Below, in pieces: positions 51,467 to 59,620 of a stretch of 64,000 bases of DNA. The stretch is from positions 25,164-89,163 of the forward strand of contig JBPPMH010000171.1 of NCBI GenBank assembly GCA_051305945.1, given 5' to 3'. A program made the translations under genes and the position numbers. A model generated the notes under the pieces. That model had not been told where the DNA came from. It did not search any database and saw only the letters and a program-made list of their open reading frames with translations. This DNA is from JACDCY01 sp051305945 (GTDB lineage: Bacteria > Gemmatimonadota > Gemmatimonadetes > Gemmatimonadales > Gemmatimonadaceae). How positions within the stretch are numbered: the first letter of the stretch is position 1; the number at the start of each line of letters is the position of its first letter.

Positions 51467-52120
51467 TTACGGAACCCAGTTCGCGCGGAGCGACACTCCC
51501 GTGTACCCCTCATATGCATCCAGCATCACGTGCCATGTGCCGGCGACGGGATTCGCGAAGACGCACTCTTCGTTGTTGCCAGCCCGGTATGGACGGCAAT
51601 CGAACGTGGAAAGCGTCGGCGGATTAAGTGCGCGGACATACAGGTCAGCGTCGCCCGTGCCACCACTCATGGTTACGGTGAGCGAAGTCGTTCCAGCGGG
51701 AATGGTCATGGTCCACCGGCGCGTGACTCCAGTCGGGGACGCAATGTTCGTAAACGTGGTTCCCTTCGTCAGGATCGGTGGCGGATTAATCGTCACCGTA
51801 GCCGAACGGATGATCGAGGCATCTGAAACCAGACGCGCGGTAACTGCAGTGCGGCCGACCGCGACTCCGGTCACGACTCCCTGTGCATCAACGGTGGCGA
51901 TAGCGGGGTTAGCACTTTCCCAAGTGACAGCTGGCGAGCTGCCGTCCGCGGCTACAGCGGTAAGCGTGCCCGTCGTTAACACCTGGATTCCCATCGACGC
52001 GGGCGTGATCGTAAGCGGGAAAGTCAGATCACCGGCGGCAGGACCGTCGTTCTCTGCACAGCCGAGCGCAAAAGCCGCGAGCGCAAGGCCCGCAATACCA
52101 GTAACGATACGATTCGACAT
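51467..52120 (-). CDS. Ig-like (BIG2) and PPC-domain lipoprotein
   Basis: The protein is 217 aa, starting at 52120 with GGAG upstream. Lipobox AAFALGC is followed by AENDGPAAG. Residues ~35-110 are a BIG2 domain (VTWESANPAIATVDAQGVVT, then GVAVGRTAVTARL). The C-terminal ~90 residues are a PPC (bacterial pre-peptidase C-terminal) beta-sandwich: TMTIPAGTTSLTVTMSGGTG, DADLYVRALNPPT and GTWHVMLDAYEGYTGVSLRA. PPC domains usually accompany secreted enzymes; here no enzyme domain is present, so it is probably a surface or carbohydrate-binding protein. Confidence 0.82.
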   Translation of the reverse strand: MSNRIVTGIAGLALAAFALGCAENDGPAAGDLTFPLTITPASMGIQVLTTGTLTAVAADGSSPAVTWESANPAIATVDAQGVVTGVAVGRTAVTARLVSDASIIRSATVTINPPPILTKGTTFTNIASPTGVTRRWTMTIPAGTTSLTVTMSGGTGDADLYVRALNPPTLSTFDCRPYRAGNNEECVFANPVAGTWHVMLDAYEGYTGVSLRANWVP

Positions 52121-52286
52121 ACGTTCGACTCCTAGGGGGGTTGCATCTAGGCCCACGCCCGACCGTACGGGCGCACGCACAAACACGGTCCGTCAATGTA
52201 GATCGGGATTCCGATGGCGGCAAGCTGAAATCGCGGAGTAGCCCCCCGGGGTGCGTAAATCCCATAATTCCACGGGTCGGCGCCCT

Positions 52287-54323
52287 CTAATGGATAGGGC
52301 CTCCCCGAAACAGCCGCCAAGGGTCCAGCCGCAGCCCTTCAGGCTCGGTCCCCTCCACGAAATACTCCACGTAACGGCGGTCCGGAGGGGTCAAATCGCC
52401 GGCCAACAGCCCCGTACCCCGCTCGGCGAACCCCGAGATCACCCCCGGGGGCGCGGTCCACTCCTGGCCCGGCCCGCCGGACCGGTATAGCGTGGCAACC
52501 ATCCTCCCCCAGGCAGGGGCCGCCAGCGTCCCGCCGGCCGCCCCGGGAATCGGCGTGGGCCGGTCGAACCCGAACCAGACCCCCGCCACTATGTCCGGGG
52601 TCAGCCCTACGAACCAGCTGTCCGTGTTGTCGTTGGTCGTGCCGGTCTTCCCGGCGACCGGGACCGACGGCGGGACGAACCGGCGGACGCTGGTCGCCGT
52701 CCCCCGATCCACGACGTCCCGCATCATCTCCCGCACCACGAACACGACCCGCGCGTCCAGTGCCGGCGCCAAAGCCCGGACCGGCGCGGAATACACCGTC
52801 CTCCCCCGGCTGTCCTCGATCCGGTGGATGAACCGCGGCTCCATCGGCGTCCCCAGGTTCGCGAACGTCGTGAACGCGGCAACGATGTCGAGCGGCTGCA
52901 CCGCCGACGCGCCGATCGCGCTCGCCGGCCCCGGAGCGATCGGTGAAGCGATTCCCATCCGCCGCGCGAGCGCGATCACCGAGTCCATCCCGACCTCCAT
53001 CGCGAGCTGCACGGCCACCACGTTCCTCGACTGCGCCAGCGCGTCCCGCAGCGTCATCGCGCCGAGGAAGCGCCGGTCGGAGTTCGCCGGTCGGTAGTAG
53101 GTGCCGTTGCTGAGGCGTAGCGATATCGCAGTGTCCTGCACGATGGTGAGTGGCGAGAGCGAGGCATTCAGCGCTGCCGCGTACACGACCGGCTTGAACG
53201 CCGAGCCGGGCTGCCGCTCGCCGTCTACCGCGCGATCGAACTGCGAGTCTTCGTAATCGCGCCCTCCCACCAACGCGCGCACGTCTCCGTTGGACGGGTC
53301 GATCGCGACCGCGACGCCCTGCAGATAGCCCGGCGTTCCGCTCGTGTGGCTCGCCCGAGTCGGGTGTCTGTAGCCGGGTCGCGCCTCGAACGCCGACGCT
53401 TCCGCTTCGATCGCTGCAACCGCGGCATTCTGGAGATCCGGATCGAGCGCGGTGTAAATGCGGTAGCCGCCGTTCATCACCGGGATGCCTGCGCGCGTCG
53501 CCTGCACCCGCACGACGTTCACGAAGTTCTGCGCGGGCGCAGACATCCCGCGGCTCGGCGCGAGCGCCAGTGGCGTGCTCTGCGCCGCTCGCACCGCCGC
53601 GGGCGATATGTAGCGCTGCTCGGCCATGAGCCGGAGCACGACGTTACGCCGGCTCCGCACGCGGTCCGGGTTCCGGAGCGGATCGAAGACAGCCGGTCCC
53701 TTCGGAACGGCGGCCAGCGTAGCGGCCTCGGCGAGCGTGAGCGCCGCGGCGGGCTTGCCGAAGTAGTGACGCGCCGCGATCTCGATGCCGGACCAGCCGT
53801 GCCCGAAGTCGATCTGGTTGAGGTACGCCTCGAGGATCTGCTGCTTGGTGTAGTGCCGCTCCATCTCGCGCGCCGCCTGCTGCTCGCGCACCTTCCTGCC
53901 TATCCCCGGATCTGACCGGTCGATGATGTCGGGATGCATGTTGCCGACGAGCTGCTGCGTGATCGTGCTCGCGCCGCGCCGCTCGCCGAGCAGGTTGTCT
54001 TTGAGGGCGCCGGCGATGCCGACGACGTCCACGCCGTCGTGCTGGTAAAAGCGATGGTCTTCCACGGCGACGAACGCCTGCCCCACGTACGCCGGGAGCG
54101 ACGAAAGCGCGATGGACACGCGGCGCTCGCGTCCGACCTCTCCGATCATGGATCCGTCGCGCGCCAGCACCAGCGAGGCCTGGGGCGGTGTGATGATCTG
54201 CCAGGGCTCGCGCTGCTGCGCTCCCGCTGCGTGGGAGAGCGCGAGGAGCCCGGCGACGAGTGCCGTTGCGAGGCGAGCGGTGCCGAGCGGTGTCCGCACA
54301 GGTGCGCAGGGTGGAGGTGTCAT
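52287..54323 (-). CDS. Class A penicillin-binding protein (PBP1A/1C-like)
   Basis: The protein is 678 aa from the ATG at 54323. Glycosyltransferase motifs are VAVEDHRFYQHDGVD (Glu89), GASTITQQ and QIDFGHGW. The transpeptidase part has SxxK in QPGSAFKP, SRN in ALAQSRNVVAV and KTGTT. It polymerises and crosslinks peptidoglycan on the outer face of the inner membrane. The N-terminus (LATALVAGLLALSHAAGAQQ) looks like a cleavable signal rather than a long anchor, which is unusual for the class. An alternative start at 54347 would overlap nadE. The divergent nadE start is only 14 bases away. Confidence 0.93.
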   Translation of the reverse strand: MTPPPCAPVRTPLGTARLATALVAGLLALSHAAGAQQREPWQIITPPQASLVLARDGSMIGEVGRERRVSIALSSLPAYVGQAFVAVEDHRFYQHDGVDVVGIAGALKDNLLGERRGASTITQQLVGNMHPDIIDRSDPGIGRKVREQQAAREMERHYTKQQILEAYLNQIDFGHGWSGIEIAARHYFGKPAAALTLAEAATLAAVPKGPAVFDPLRNPDRVRSRRNVVLRLMAEQRYISPAAVRAAQSTPLALAPSRGMSAPAQNFVNVVRVQATRAGIPVMNGGYRIYTALDPDLQNAAVAAIEAEASAFEARPGYRHPTRASHTSGTPGYLQGVAVAIDPSNGDVRALVGGRDYEDSQFDRAVDGERQPGSAFKPVVYAAALNASLSPLTIVQDTAISLRLSNGTYYRPANSDRRFLGAMTLRDALAQSRNVVAVQLAMEVGMDSVIALARRMGIASPIAPGPASAIGASAVQPLDIVAAFTTFANLGTPMEPRFIHRIEDSRGRTVYSAPVRALAPALDARVVFVVREMMRDVVDRGTATSVRRFVPPSVPVAGKTGTTNDNTDSWFVGLTPDIVAGVWFGFDRPTPIPGAAGGTLAAPAWGRMVATLYRSGGPGQEWTAPPGVISGFAERGTGLLAGDLTPPDRRYVEYFVEGTEPEGLRLDPWRLFRGGPIH

Positions 54324-54337
54324 GTAATGTTCGGCCA

Positions 54338-56209
54338 ATGCATTCACTAGTACACCTGGCGGCGGTACAGTTCAAACCGCGAAAGGGTGATTACGCCGAC
54401 AGCCTCGAGCGGCTCGGGCCCGTCTTTGCCCAGCTGGACGAGCTGGACCCGCGGCCCGAGCTGGTGCACTTCGCGGAGACCGCCCTCACCGGATACTTCC
54501 TGGAAGGCGGCGTCCGCGAGGTCGCAGTCACCGCGGGCGCGCTCGCGGCCGACCTCCACAAAGTGTACAGCGATGCCGTCGGCGGCGGGCACACACTCGA
54601 CGTGGCCCTGGGCTTCTACGAGCTGTTCCGCAATTCGCTGTACAACAGCGCTCTGTACGTCACGCTCGGCGGCTACGCGCCGGTCATCCGCCACGTGCAC
54701 CGGAAGCTCTTTCTCCCGACGTACGGGCTGTTCGACGAGGAGCGCTTCGTGGATAGAGGGCTGGAGCTGCGCGCGTTCGACACGCCGGTCGGCCGGGTGG
54801 CGATGGTCGTGTGTGAGGATGCGTGGCACAGCTTCATGGGCACTGTCGCCGCCCTGGACGGCGCTCGCCTTCTACTGATTCACTCGGCGTCTCCGGGGCG
54901 CGGCCCCTGGCAGCGCGACGCGGCGGAGTCGCCGGCGCCGGGACCCGCCACGCTCGATCGGTGGGACCGGCTCGCGCGCGACATCGCGGAAGAGCACGGC
55001 ATGTACGTGTCCGTCGCGCAGCTCGTCGGCAGCGAAGGCGGCAAGCTGTTGACTGGCGGCTCCGTGGTCGTGGGGCCGAAGGGCGACATCCGCGCGCGCG
55101 GGCCCGTCTGGGACGAGGGCATCGTCAGCGTCACCGTGGACATGACCGACGTGACGAAGGCGCGCTCCGACATGCCACTGCTGAGCGACTTCGAGACGCT
55201 CCTGCCGCACATGCTGGAGAACGTGCAGCGAATAAAGCGCGGCGATCCGGTCGAGCTCGAGTACGACATGCCGAAGAAGAAGACGGCCGGGAAGAAAGCG
55301 GCAAAGCCGGCGAAAACAGACACGGGAGCTGTCGCCGGCAACGGGAAGAAGCGGGGCGGCCTCAAGGTCACGCGAGTGATCGAGCGACCGCTCGCCCCGC
55401 CGCCCATCGACATCGACCCGAAGCTGACGACGGAGTGGCTCGTGTCCTTCATTCGGGACGAGATGGAGCGTCGCCGCTTCGGCAAGATCGTGGTCGCCCT
55501 TTCGGGCGGCGTGGATTCGGCGTGCTCGACCTACCTCGCCGCGCGCGCGCTCGGTCCGGAGAACGTGGTCGCCGTGCGGCTTCCCTATAGAACGTCGAGC
55601 CCGGAAAGCCTCGCGCACGCGCAGCTCGTGATCGATGACCTCGGAATCGCGTCCGAGACCATCGAGATCACCGGCGCGGTGGACGGATACTTCGCGCACG
55701 AGCCGGAGGCCGATCCGACGCGCCGCGGCAATGTCATGGCACGGATGCGCATGATCGCGCTGTTCGACATGTCGGTGAAGCACGCCGCTCTGCCCATCGG
55801 CACCGGCAACAAGACCGAGCGCCTGCTCGGCTACTTCACCTGGCACGCGGACGACACGCCGCCGATCAATCCACTCGGCGACCTGCTCAAGACGCAGGTG
55901 CTGACGCTCGCGCGCTATCTCGGCGTGCCCGAGGAGATCGTTGCGAAGCCTCCCACGGCCGATCTGGTCGCGGGCCAGACCGACGAGGGCGACATGGGGA
56001 TCACCTACGCCAAGGCGGACGAGATACTCAACTGGCTCGTAAGCGGGTATCGGCCGGAGGAAGTGGTCTCGCGCGGCTTCGACGCCGGCGAGGTCGATGT
56101 CGTCAACCGGCGGCTCTCGTCCACGCACTGGAAGCGCAGGCTCCCGACCGTGGCGATGCTCAGCCACGCGGCAATCGGAGAATCCTACTTGCGGCCGGTG
56201 GACTATTGA
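54338..56209 (+). CDS. nadE: Glutamine-dependent NAD+ synthetase
   Basis: The protein is 623 aa. The N-terminal nitrilase-like amidase has its Glu47-Lys123-Cys159 triad (HFAETALTG, VHRKLFLPTYG, VVCEDAWHSF). A Lys-rich linker at about 310-345 (PKKKTAGKKAAKPAKTD) leads to the C-terminal NAD synthetase with the PP-loop SGGVDS at 389-394 and GTGNKTERLLGYFTWHADDT. It makes NAD from deamido-NAD using ammonia from glutamine. The long Lys-rich linker is unusual. The start at 54338 is only 14 bases from the PBP start on the other strand, so its promoter must lie within the PBP coding region. Confidence 0.93.
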   Translation: MHSLVHLAAVQFKPRKGDYADSLERLGPVFAQLDELDPRPELVHFAETALTGYFLEGGVREVAVTAGALAADLHKVYSDAVGGGHTLDVALGFYELFRNSLYNSALYVTLGGYAPVIRHVHRKLFLPTYGLFDEERFVDRGLELRAFDTPVGRVAMVVCEDAWHSFMGTVAALDGARLLLIHSASPGRGPWQRDAAESPAPGPATLDRWDRLARDIAEEHGMYVSVAQLVGSEGGKLLTGGSVVVGPKGDIRARGPVWDEGIVSVTVDMTDVTKARSDMPLLSDFETLLPHMLENVQRIKRGDPVELEYDMPKKKTAGKKAAKPAKTDTGAVAGNGKKRGGLKVTRVIERPLAPPPIDIDPKLTTEWLVSFIRDEMERRRFGKIVVALSGGVDSACSTYLAARALGPENVVAVRLPYRTSSPESLAHAQLVIDDLGIASETIEITGAVDGYFAHEPEADPTRRGNVMARMRMIALFDMSVKHAALPIGTGNKTERLLGYFTWHADDTPPINPLGDLLKTQVLTLARYLGVPEEIVAKPPTADLVAGQTDEGDMGITYAKADEILNWLVSGYRPEEVVSRGFDAGEVDVVNRRLSSTHWKRRLPTVAMLSHAAIGESYLRPVDY

Positions 56210-56218
56210 TCTGTGCGC

Positions 56219-56266
56219 GTGGGTCGAGGCGCCTGTCGCTCTCGGGAGCTACGCGCCTCGACCCAC
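56219..56266. terminator. Bidirectional terminator-like hairpin
   Basis: A perfect 14-bp stem GTGGGTCGAGGCGC / GCGCCTCGACCCAC with a 20-base loop sits between the convergent nadE (ends 56209) and the gene ending at 56307. The loop can form a small inner GCTC/GAGC stem. There is no clear U-tract, so it may be a Rho-assisted terminator or an mRNA end-stabiliser. Confidence 0.65.
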
Positions 56267-56306
56267 ATCAGGCATCGGCGCGGTCCCAGAGAAACAACAG
56301 CACGCG

Positions 56307-56744
56307 TTACAGATCAGCGACCCGGCACTCGCCCCCGGACAGGGCGAGCGGTGGCGGCATGCGGAACTCGCAGGTAGACACGAGCTGATACTTCCGGTTG
56401 TAGGCGTTCTCGGCCGCGGCGATCTCGTCCAGCTTCCTGAACAGCGCCGCCGAGTCCGTGCTCGTGGAGCAGTAGGCGAGGTAATAACGCGGTCCGCCGC
56501 AGGCGCGGTTCCCGACCGGAGCGGTTCGACACTGCGACACGGTGGAACATTCCGAAGCTTTCGCGATCCCCTTGGCCTGATCCTCGAGTCGCAGGATCGT
56601 CGCCCAGTCCGCCTCCTGAGAACCCGGCTGCGCCGACGACGGCGGCGGCGTGGAATCGCCGCCTCCCACGCCATTGGCGGGCGGTTGTACGCATGCGGAC
56701 ACGATGAGCGCCGCAACGAGGTGAAAGCTGGTTGATTTCGTCAT
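56307..56744 (-). CDS. Hypothetical Cys-containing lipoprotein
   Basis: The protein is 145 aa. A lipobox LIVSAC occurs after a short signal (MTKSTSFHLVAALIVSAC). A Gly/Pro/Ser linker (ANGVGGGDSTPPPSSAQPGS) precedes a domain with six further Cys: ASECSTVSQCRTAPVGNRAC, YYLAYCSTSTD and STCEFRM...GGECRVADL. The Cys pattern suggests a disulphide-stabilised periplasmic or surface domain. I do not recognise the family. Confidence 0.7.
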   Translation of the reverse strand: MTKSTSFHLVAALIVSACVQPPANGVGGGDSTPPPSSAQPGSQEADWATILRLEDQAKGIAKASECSTVSQCRTAPVGNRACGGPRYYLAYCSTSTDSAALFRKLDEIAAAENAYNRKYQLVSTCEFRMPPPLALSGGECRVADL

Positions 56745-56756
56745 AAGGCCATCGAG

Positions 56757-56815
56757 GTTCGCAGCTGACCAGCCGGCAGCGTTCAGCGGACAGCGGGCAG
56801 CCTTTCAGTTGTAGT
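56757..56815. repeat. CAGC-word-rich intergenic element
   Basis: The sequence starts TTCGCAGCTGACCAGCCGGC and continues with AGCGTTCAGCGGACAGCGGG: short (C/G)AGC words every 5-9 bases, the same vocabulary as the right arm of the 29079-29228 repeat (GCAGCTGGCAGCTCCCGGCT). It lacks a complementary right arm here, so it looks like a partial element upstream of the E1 gene. Confidence 0.45.
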
Positions 56816-56895
56816 TGTCTCTGGCGGGCTTGGCGCATATTCCCGGCCACTCTGTCGTAGCCCACGCCCTCGTTCATTCACTATTTTTCAGGACA

Positions 56896-59022
56896 ATGGC
56901 CACCCGAGCAATCCCGGAGCGCAAGCCAGCGCCCAAGTCCGCCGCGCAGCCCGAGTTGAGCAGCGATCAGCTCGTCGCCGCCTACCGCAACATGCTCCTG
57001 TCGCGCAAGGTCGACGACAAGGAAGTCCAACTGAAGCGGCAGAACAAGATCTTCTTCCAGATCTCGGGAGCCGGGCACGAAGCCGTTCTCACGGCCGCTG
57101 GCATGCTGCTCAAGCCGGCGTACGACTGGTTCTACACTTACTACCGCGATCGCGCGCTCTGCCTGCACCTGGGAGTCACGCCCGCGGAGATGCTGTACGA
57201 GGCCGTCGGCGCCGCGATCGACCCCGCGTCGGGCGGGCGACAGATGCCGAGCCACTGGGGCCACAAGGACTACAACATCGTGTCCTCGTCGTCGCCCACG
57301 GGCACGCAGTTCCTGCAGTCCGTCGGCTGCGCCGAGGCTACGCTGCGCGCGCGGCTCATCGGCATCACCGAAGGCTTCCAGAAAGACGAAGTCGTGTACG
57401 TCTCGACGGGCGAGGGCACCACGAGCGAAGGCGAGTTCTGGGAGTCGCTCAATACGGCGTGCAACCTCAAGCTGCCGGTTCTCTATCTGGTGGAGGACAA
57501 CGGTTACGCCATCTCGGTGCCGGTCGAGGTGAACACCGCGGGCGGGAGCATCTCCAAGCTGGTGCGGTCGTTCCCGGGACTGCTCGTGGAGGAGTGCGAT
57601 GGCTGCGATTTCCTCGCGAGCTACGACACTCTGTCGCGGGCGATCGAGCACGTCCGCAAGCGGAAGGGACCGGCGCTGGTGCACGCGAAGGTCATTCGGC
57701 CGTACTCGCACTCGCTGTCCGACGACGAGACGATGTACCGTCCGGCCGACGAGCGCGAGTCCGACGCCGCGCGGGACCCCGTCATCCACTTCCCGAAGTG
57801 GCTGGTGGAGCAGGGTCACGCGACGGACGAGGACCTGGCGAAGATCCAGGAAGAGGTGGACGCGCTCGTCCTCGCGGCCACCGACGACGCGCTGGCGCAG
57901 CCGCAACCCACCGAAGACACAGTGCACTTCGCCGTGTACTCGCCGTCGGTGGATCCCACGAGCGAGCAGTTCGATACCGAGGACGACCCGCAGTTCAGCG
58001 GCGACCCGACGACGATGGTGGACCTGCTCAACGCGTGCATGAAGGACGAGATGCGGCGCGACGAGAAGATTCTGCTGTTCGGTCAGGACGTCGCCGACGT
58101 GTCGCGCGAGGAATACGCCGGCAAGGTCAAGGGCAAGGGCGGCGTCTTCAAGGTGACGTGGGGATTGCAGAAGGAGTTCGGCGGCCATCGCGTGTACAAC
58201 TCGCCGCTCGCCGAGGCCAACATCGTCGGCCGGGCGATCGGCCTGGCGACGCGCGGCTTCAAGCCCGTCGTCGAGATCCAGTTCTTCGATTACATCTGGC
58301 CGGCGTACATGCAGATCCGCAACGAGCTGGCCACGATGCGCTGGCGCTCCAACAACAACTTCTCGGCCCCAGTAGTCGTGCGCGTCACGTACGGCGGCTA
58401 CATCCGCGGCGCCATCTACCACTCGCAGACCGGCGCGTCGCTGTTCACGCACTGCCCGGGCCTGCGCGTGATGTGCCCGTCCACCGCGATCGACGCGAAC
58501 GGACTGCTGCGCACCGCGATCCGATGCGACGATCCGGTGATCTTCCTCGAGCACAAGCACCTGTACCGGCAGACGTACAACAAGAGCGCGTATCCCGGGC
58601 CGAACTTCATGATCCCGTTCGGCAAGGCGCGGATCGTCCGCGAGGGCGCGGACGTTACCGTCGTGACATACGGCGCGACCGTGCAGCGCGCGCTCACCGC
58701 CGCGAACGCCGTGGCCGATGCGGGCATATCGGTCGAGGTGATAGACCTCCGCTCGCTCAGCCCGTGGGACCGCGAAGCCGTGTTCACCTCGGCGAAAAAG
58801 ACTTCGCGCGTGATCGTCGCGTACGAGGACTCGATCTCGTGGGGGTACGGCGCGGAGATCTCCGCCGCGATCGCCGACGAGTGCTTCGCCTGGCTGGACG
58901 CGCCGGTGAGGCGCGTCGCGTCCACCGACACGTTCGTCGGCTACGCGCCCCAGCTCGAGGACGCGATCCTCCCGCAAGTCGCTGACTTCAAGCGCGCGTA
59001 CGAGGAGATCGCCGGCTACTAG
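56896..59022 (+). CDS. 2-oxoacid (branched-chain or pyruvate) dehydrogenase E1, alpha and beta fused
   Basis: The protein is 708 aa from the ATG at 56896 with AGGA upstream; the frame upstream to 56815 is not needed. The N-terminal part is E1-alpha: YYRDRALCLHLGVTPAEMLY, GRQMPSHWGHKDYNIVSSSS, and the TPP-binding STGEGTTSEGEFWESLNTAC. From about residue 365 comes E1-beta: TMVDLLNACMKDEMRRDEKI, LFGQDVADVSREEYAGKVKG and GYIRGAIYHSQ. The fused order is seen in several Bacteroidota and Gemmatimonadota. No E2 or E3 gene is adjacent, so the partners lie elsewhere. The acyl specificity cannot be deduced here. Confidence 0.93.
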   Translation: MATRAIPERKPAPKSAAQPELSSDQLVAAYRNMLLSRKVDDKEVQLKRQNKIFFQISGAGHEAVLTAAGMLLKPAYDWFYTYYRDRALCLHLGVTPAEMLYEAVGAAIDPASGGRQMPSHWGHKDYNIVSSSSPTGTQFLQSVGCAEATLRARLIGITEGFQKDEVVYVSTGEGTTSEGEFWESLNTACNLKLPVLYLVEDNGYAISVPVEVNTAGGSISKLVRSFPGLLVEECDGCDFLASYDTLSRAIEHVRKRKGPALVHAKVIRPYSHSLSDDETMYRPADERESDAARDPVIHFPKWLVEQGHATDEDLAKIQEEVDALVLAATDDALAQPQPTEDTVHFAVYSPSVDPTSEQFDTEDDPQFSGDPTTMVDLLNACMKDEMRRDEKILLFGQDVADVSREEYAGKVKGKGGVFKVTWGLQKEFGGHRVYNSPLAEANIVGRAIGLATRGFKPVVEIQFFDYIWPAYMQIRNELATMRWRSNNNFSAPVVVRVTYGGYIRGAIYHSQTGASLFTHCPGLRVMCPSTAIDANGLLRTAIRCDDPVIFLEHKHLYRQTYNKSAYPGPNFMIPFGKARIVREGADVTVVTYGATVQRALTAANAVADAGISVEVIDLRSLSPWDREAVFTSAKKTSRVIVAYEDSISWGYGAEISAAIADECFAWLDAPVRRVASTDTFVGYAPQLEDAILPQVADFKRAYEEIAGY

Positions 59023-59119
59023 CCGCCGCGCACGCCATTACACACGCGTTTTCTCTTGACCTGAGCTCCCGCCAGGGCGATATGTGTTGCCCCAAGTACC
59101 CAACCTCTGGAGGGACTCG

Positions 59120-59548
59120 GTGGGCAAAATCAACTACAACCGGCTTCTGATCGGCGGCCTCGTGGCGGGAATTCTGTTCCTGCTACTCGATGTGCTCGGC
59201 TACATGCTCATGCAGGTGGACATGGACGCATGGCTGGCCCAACACTCGCTGCACGAGCCGCCGATGTGGGTGTTCTACGTGACGGACATCCTGTTCGGCT
59301 TCATGGCCGTCTGGCTGTACGTCGCGATTCGCCCACGGTTCGGACCCGGCTGGCAGACCGCCGCGATCGCCGCGGCTTTCATGTGGCTGTTCTTTACCGC
59401 GGTCTATTTCGGCTTCCACATGATGGCGCTGTTCACGCAGGGCGATTACATGACGATGGCGGGCTGGGGACTCGTGCAGGTCTTCGTCTCGACACTCGCC
59501 GGCGCGTGGGTATATCGCGAGGGAGGAGACCTCTCAGCGCGGCTGTAG
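59120..59548 (+). CDS. Small membrane protein
   Basis: The protein is 142 aa from a GTG at 59120 with GGAGGG 6 bases before it; a TTG at 59084 is less likely. It has four TM helices: INYNRLLIGGLVAGILFLLL, MWVFYVTDILFGFMAVWLYV, TAAIAAAFMWLFFTAVYFGF and the terminal GLVQVFVSTLAGAWVYREGG. No family is recognised. A perfect terminator follows 23 bases after the stop. Confidence 0.78.
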   Translation: MGKINYNRLLIGGLVAGILFLLLDVLGYMLMQVDMDAWLAQHSLHEPPMWVFYVTDILFGFMAVWLYVAIRPRFGPGWQTAAIAAAFMWLFFTAVYFGFHMMALFTQGDYMTMAGWGLVQVFVSTLAGAWVYREGGDLSARL

Positions 59549-59571
59549 CCGCAACGGACACCCGAGAGAAA

Positions 59572-59606
59572 CGCCGCGGAGCCGGATGCTCCGCGGCGTT
59601 TTTTCG
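59572..59606 (+). terminator. Intrinsic terminator after the small membrane protein gene
   Basis: A 13-bp perfect stem (arms 59572-59584 and 59590-59602, loop CGGAT) with a GC-rich core runs into six T residues at 59601-59606. It is a strong plus-strand terminator and also separates the convergent amidohydrolase gene. Confidence 0.95.
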
Positions 59607-59620
59607 TGGCTTCGCGCGTG

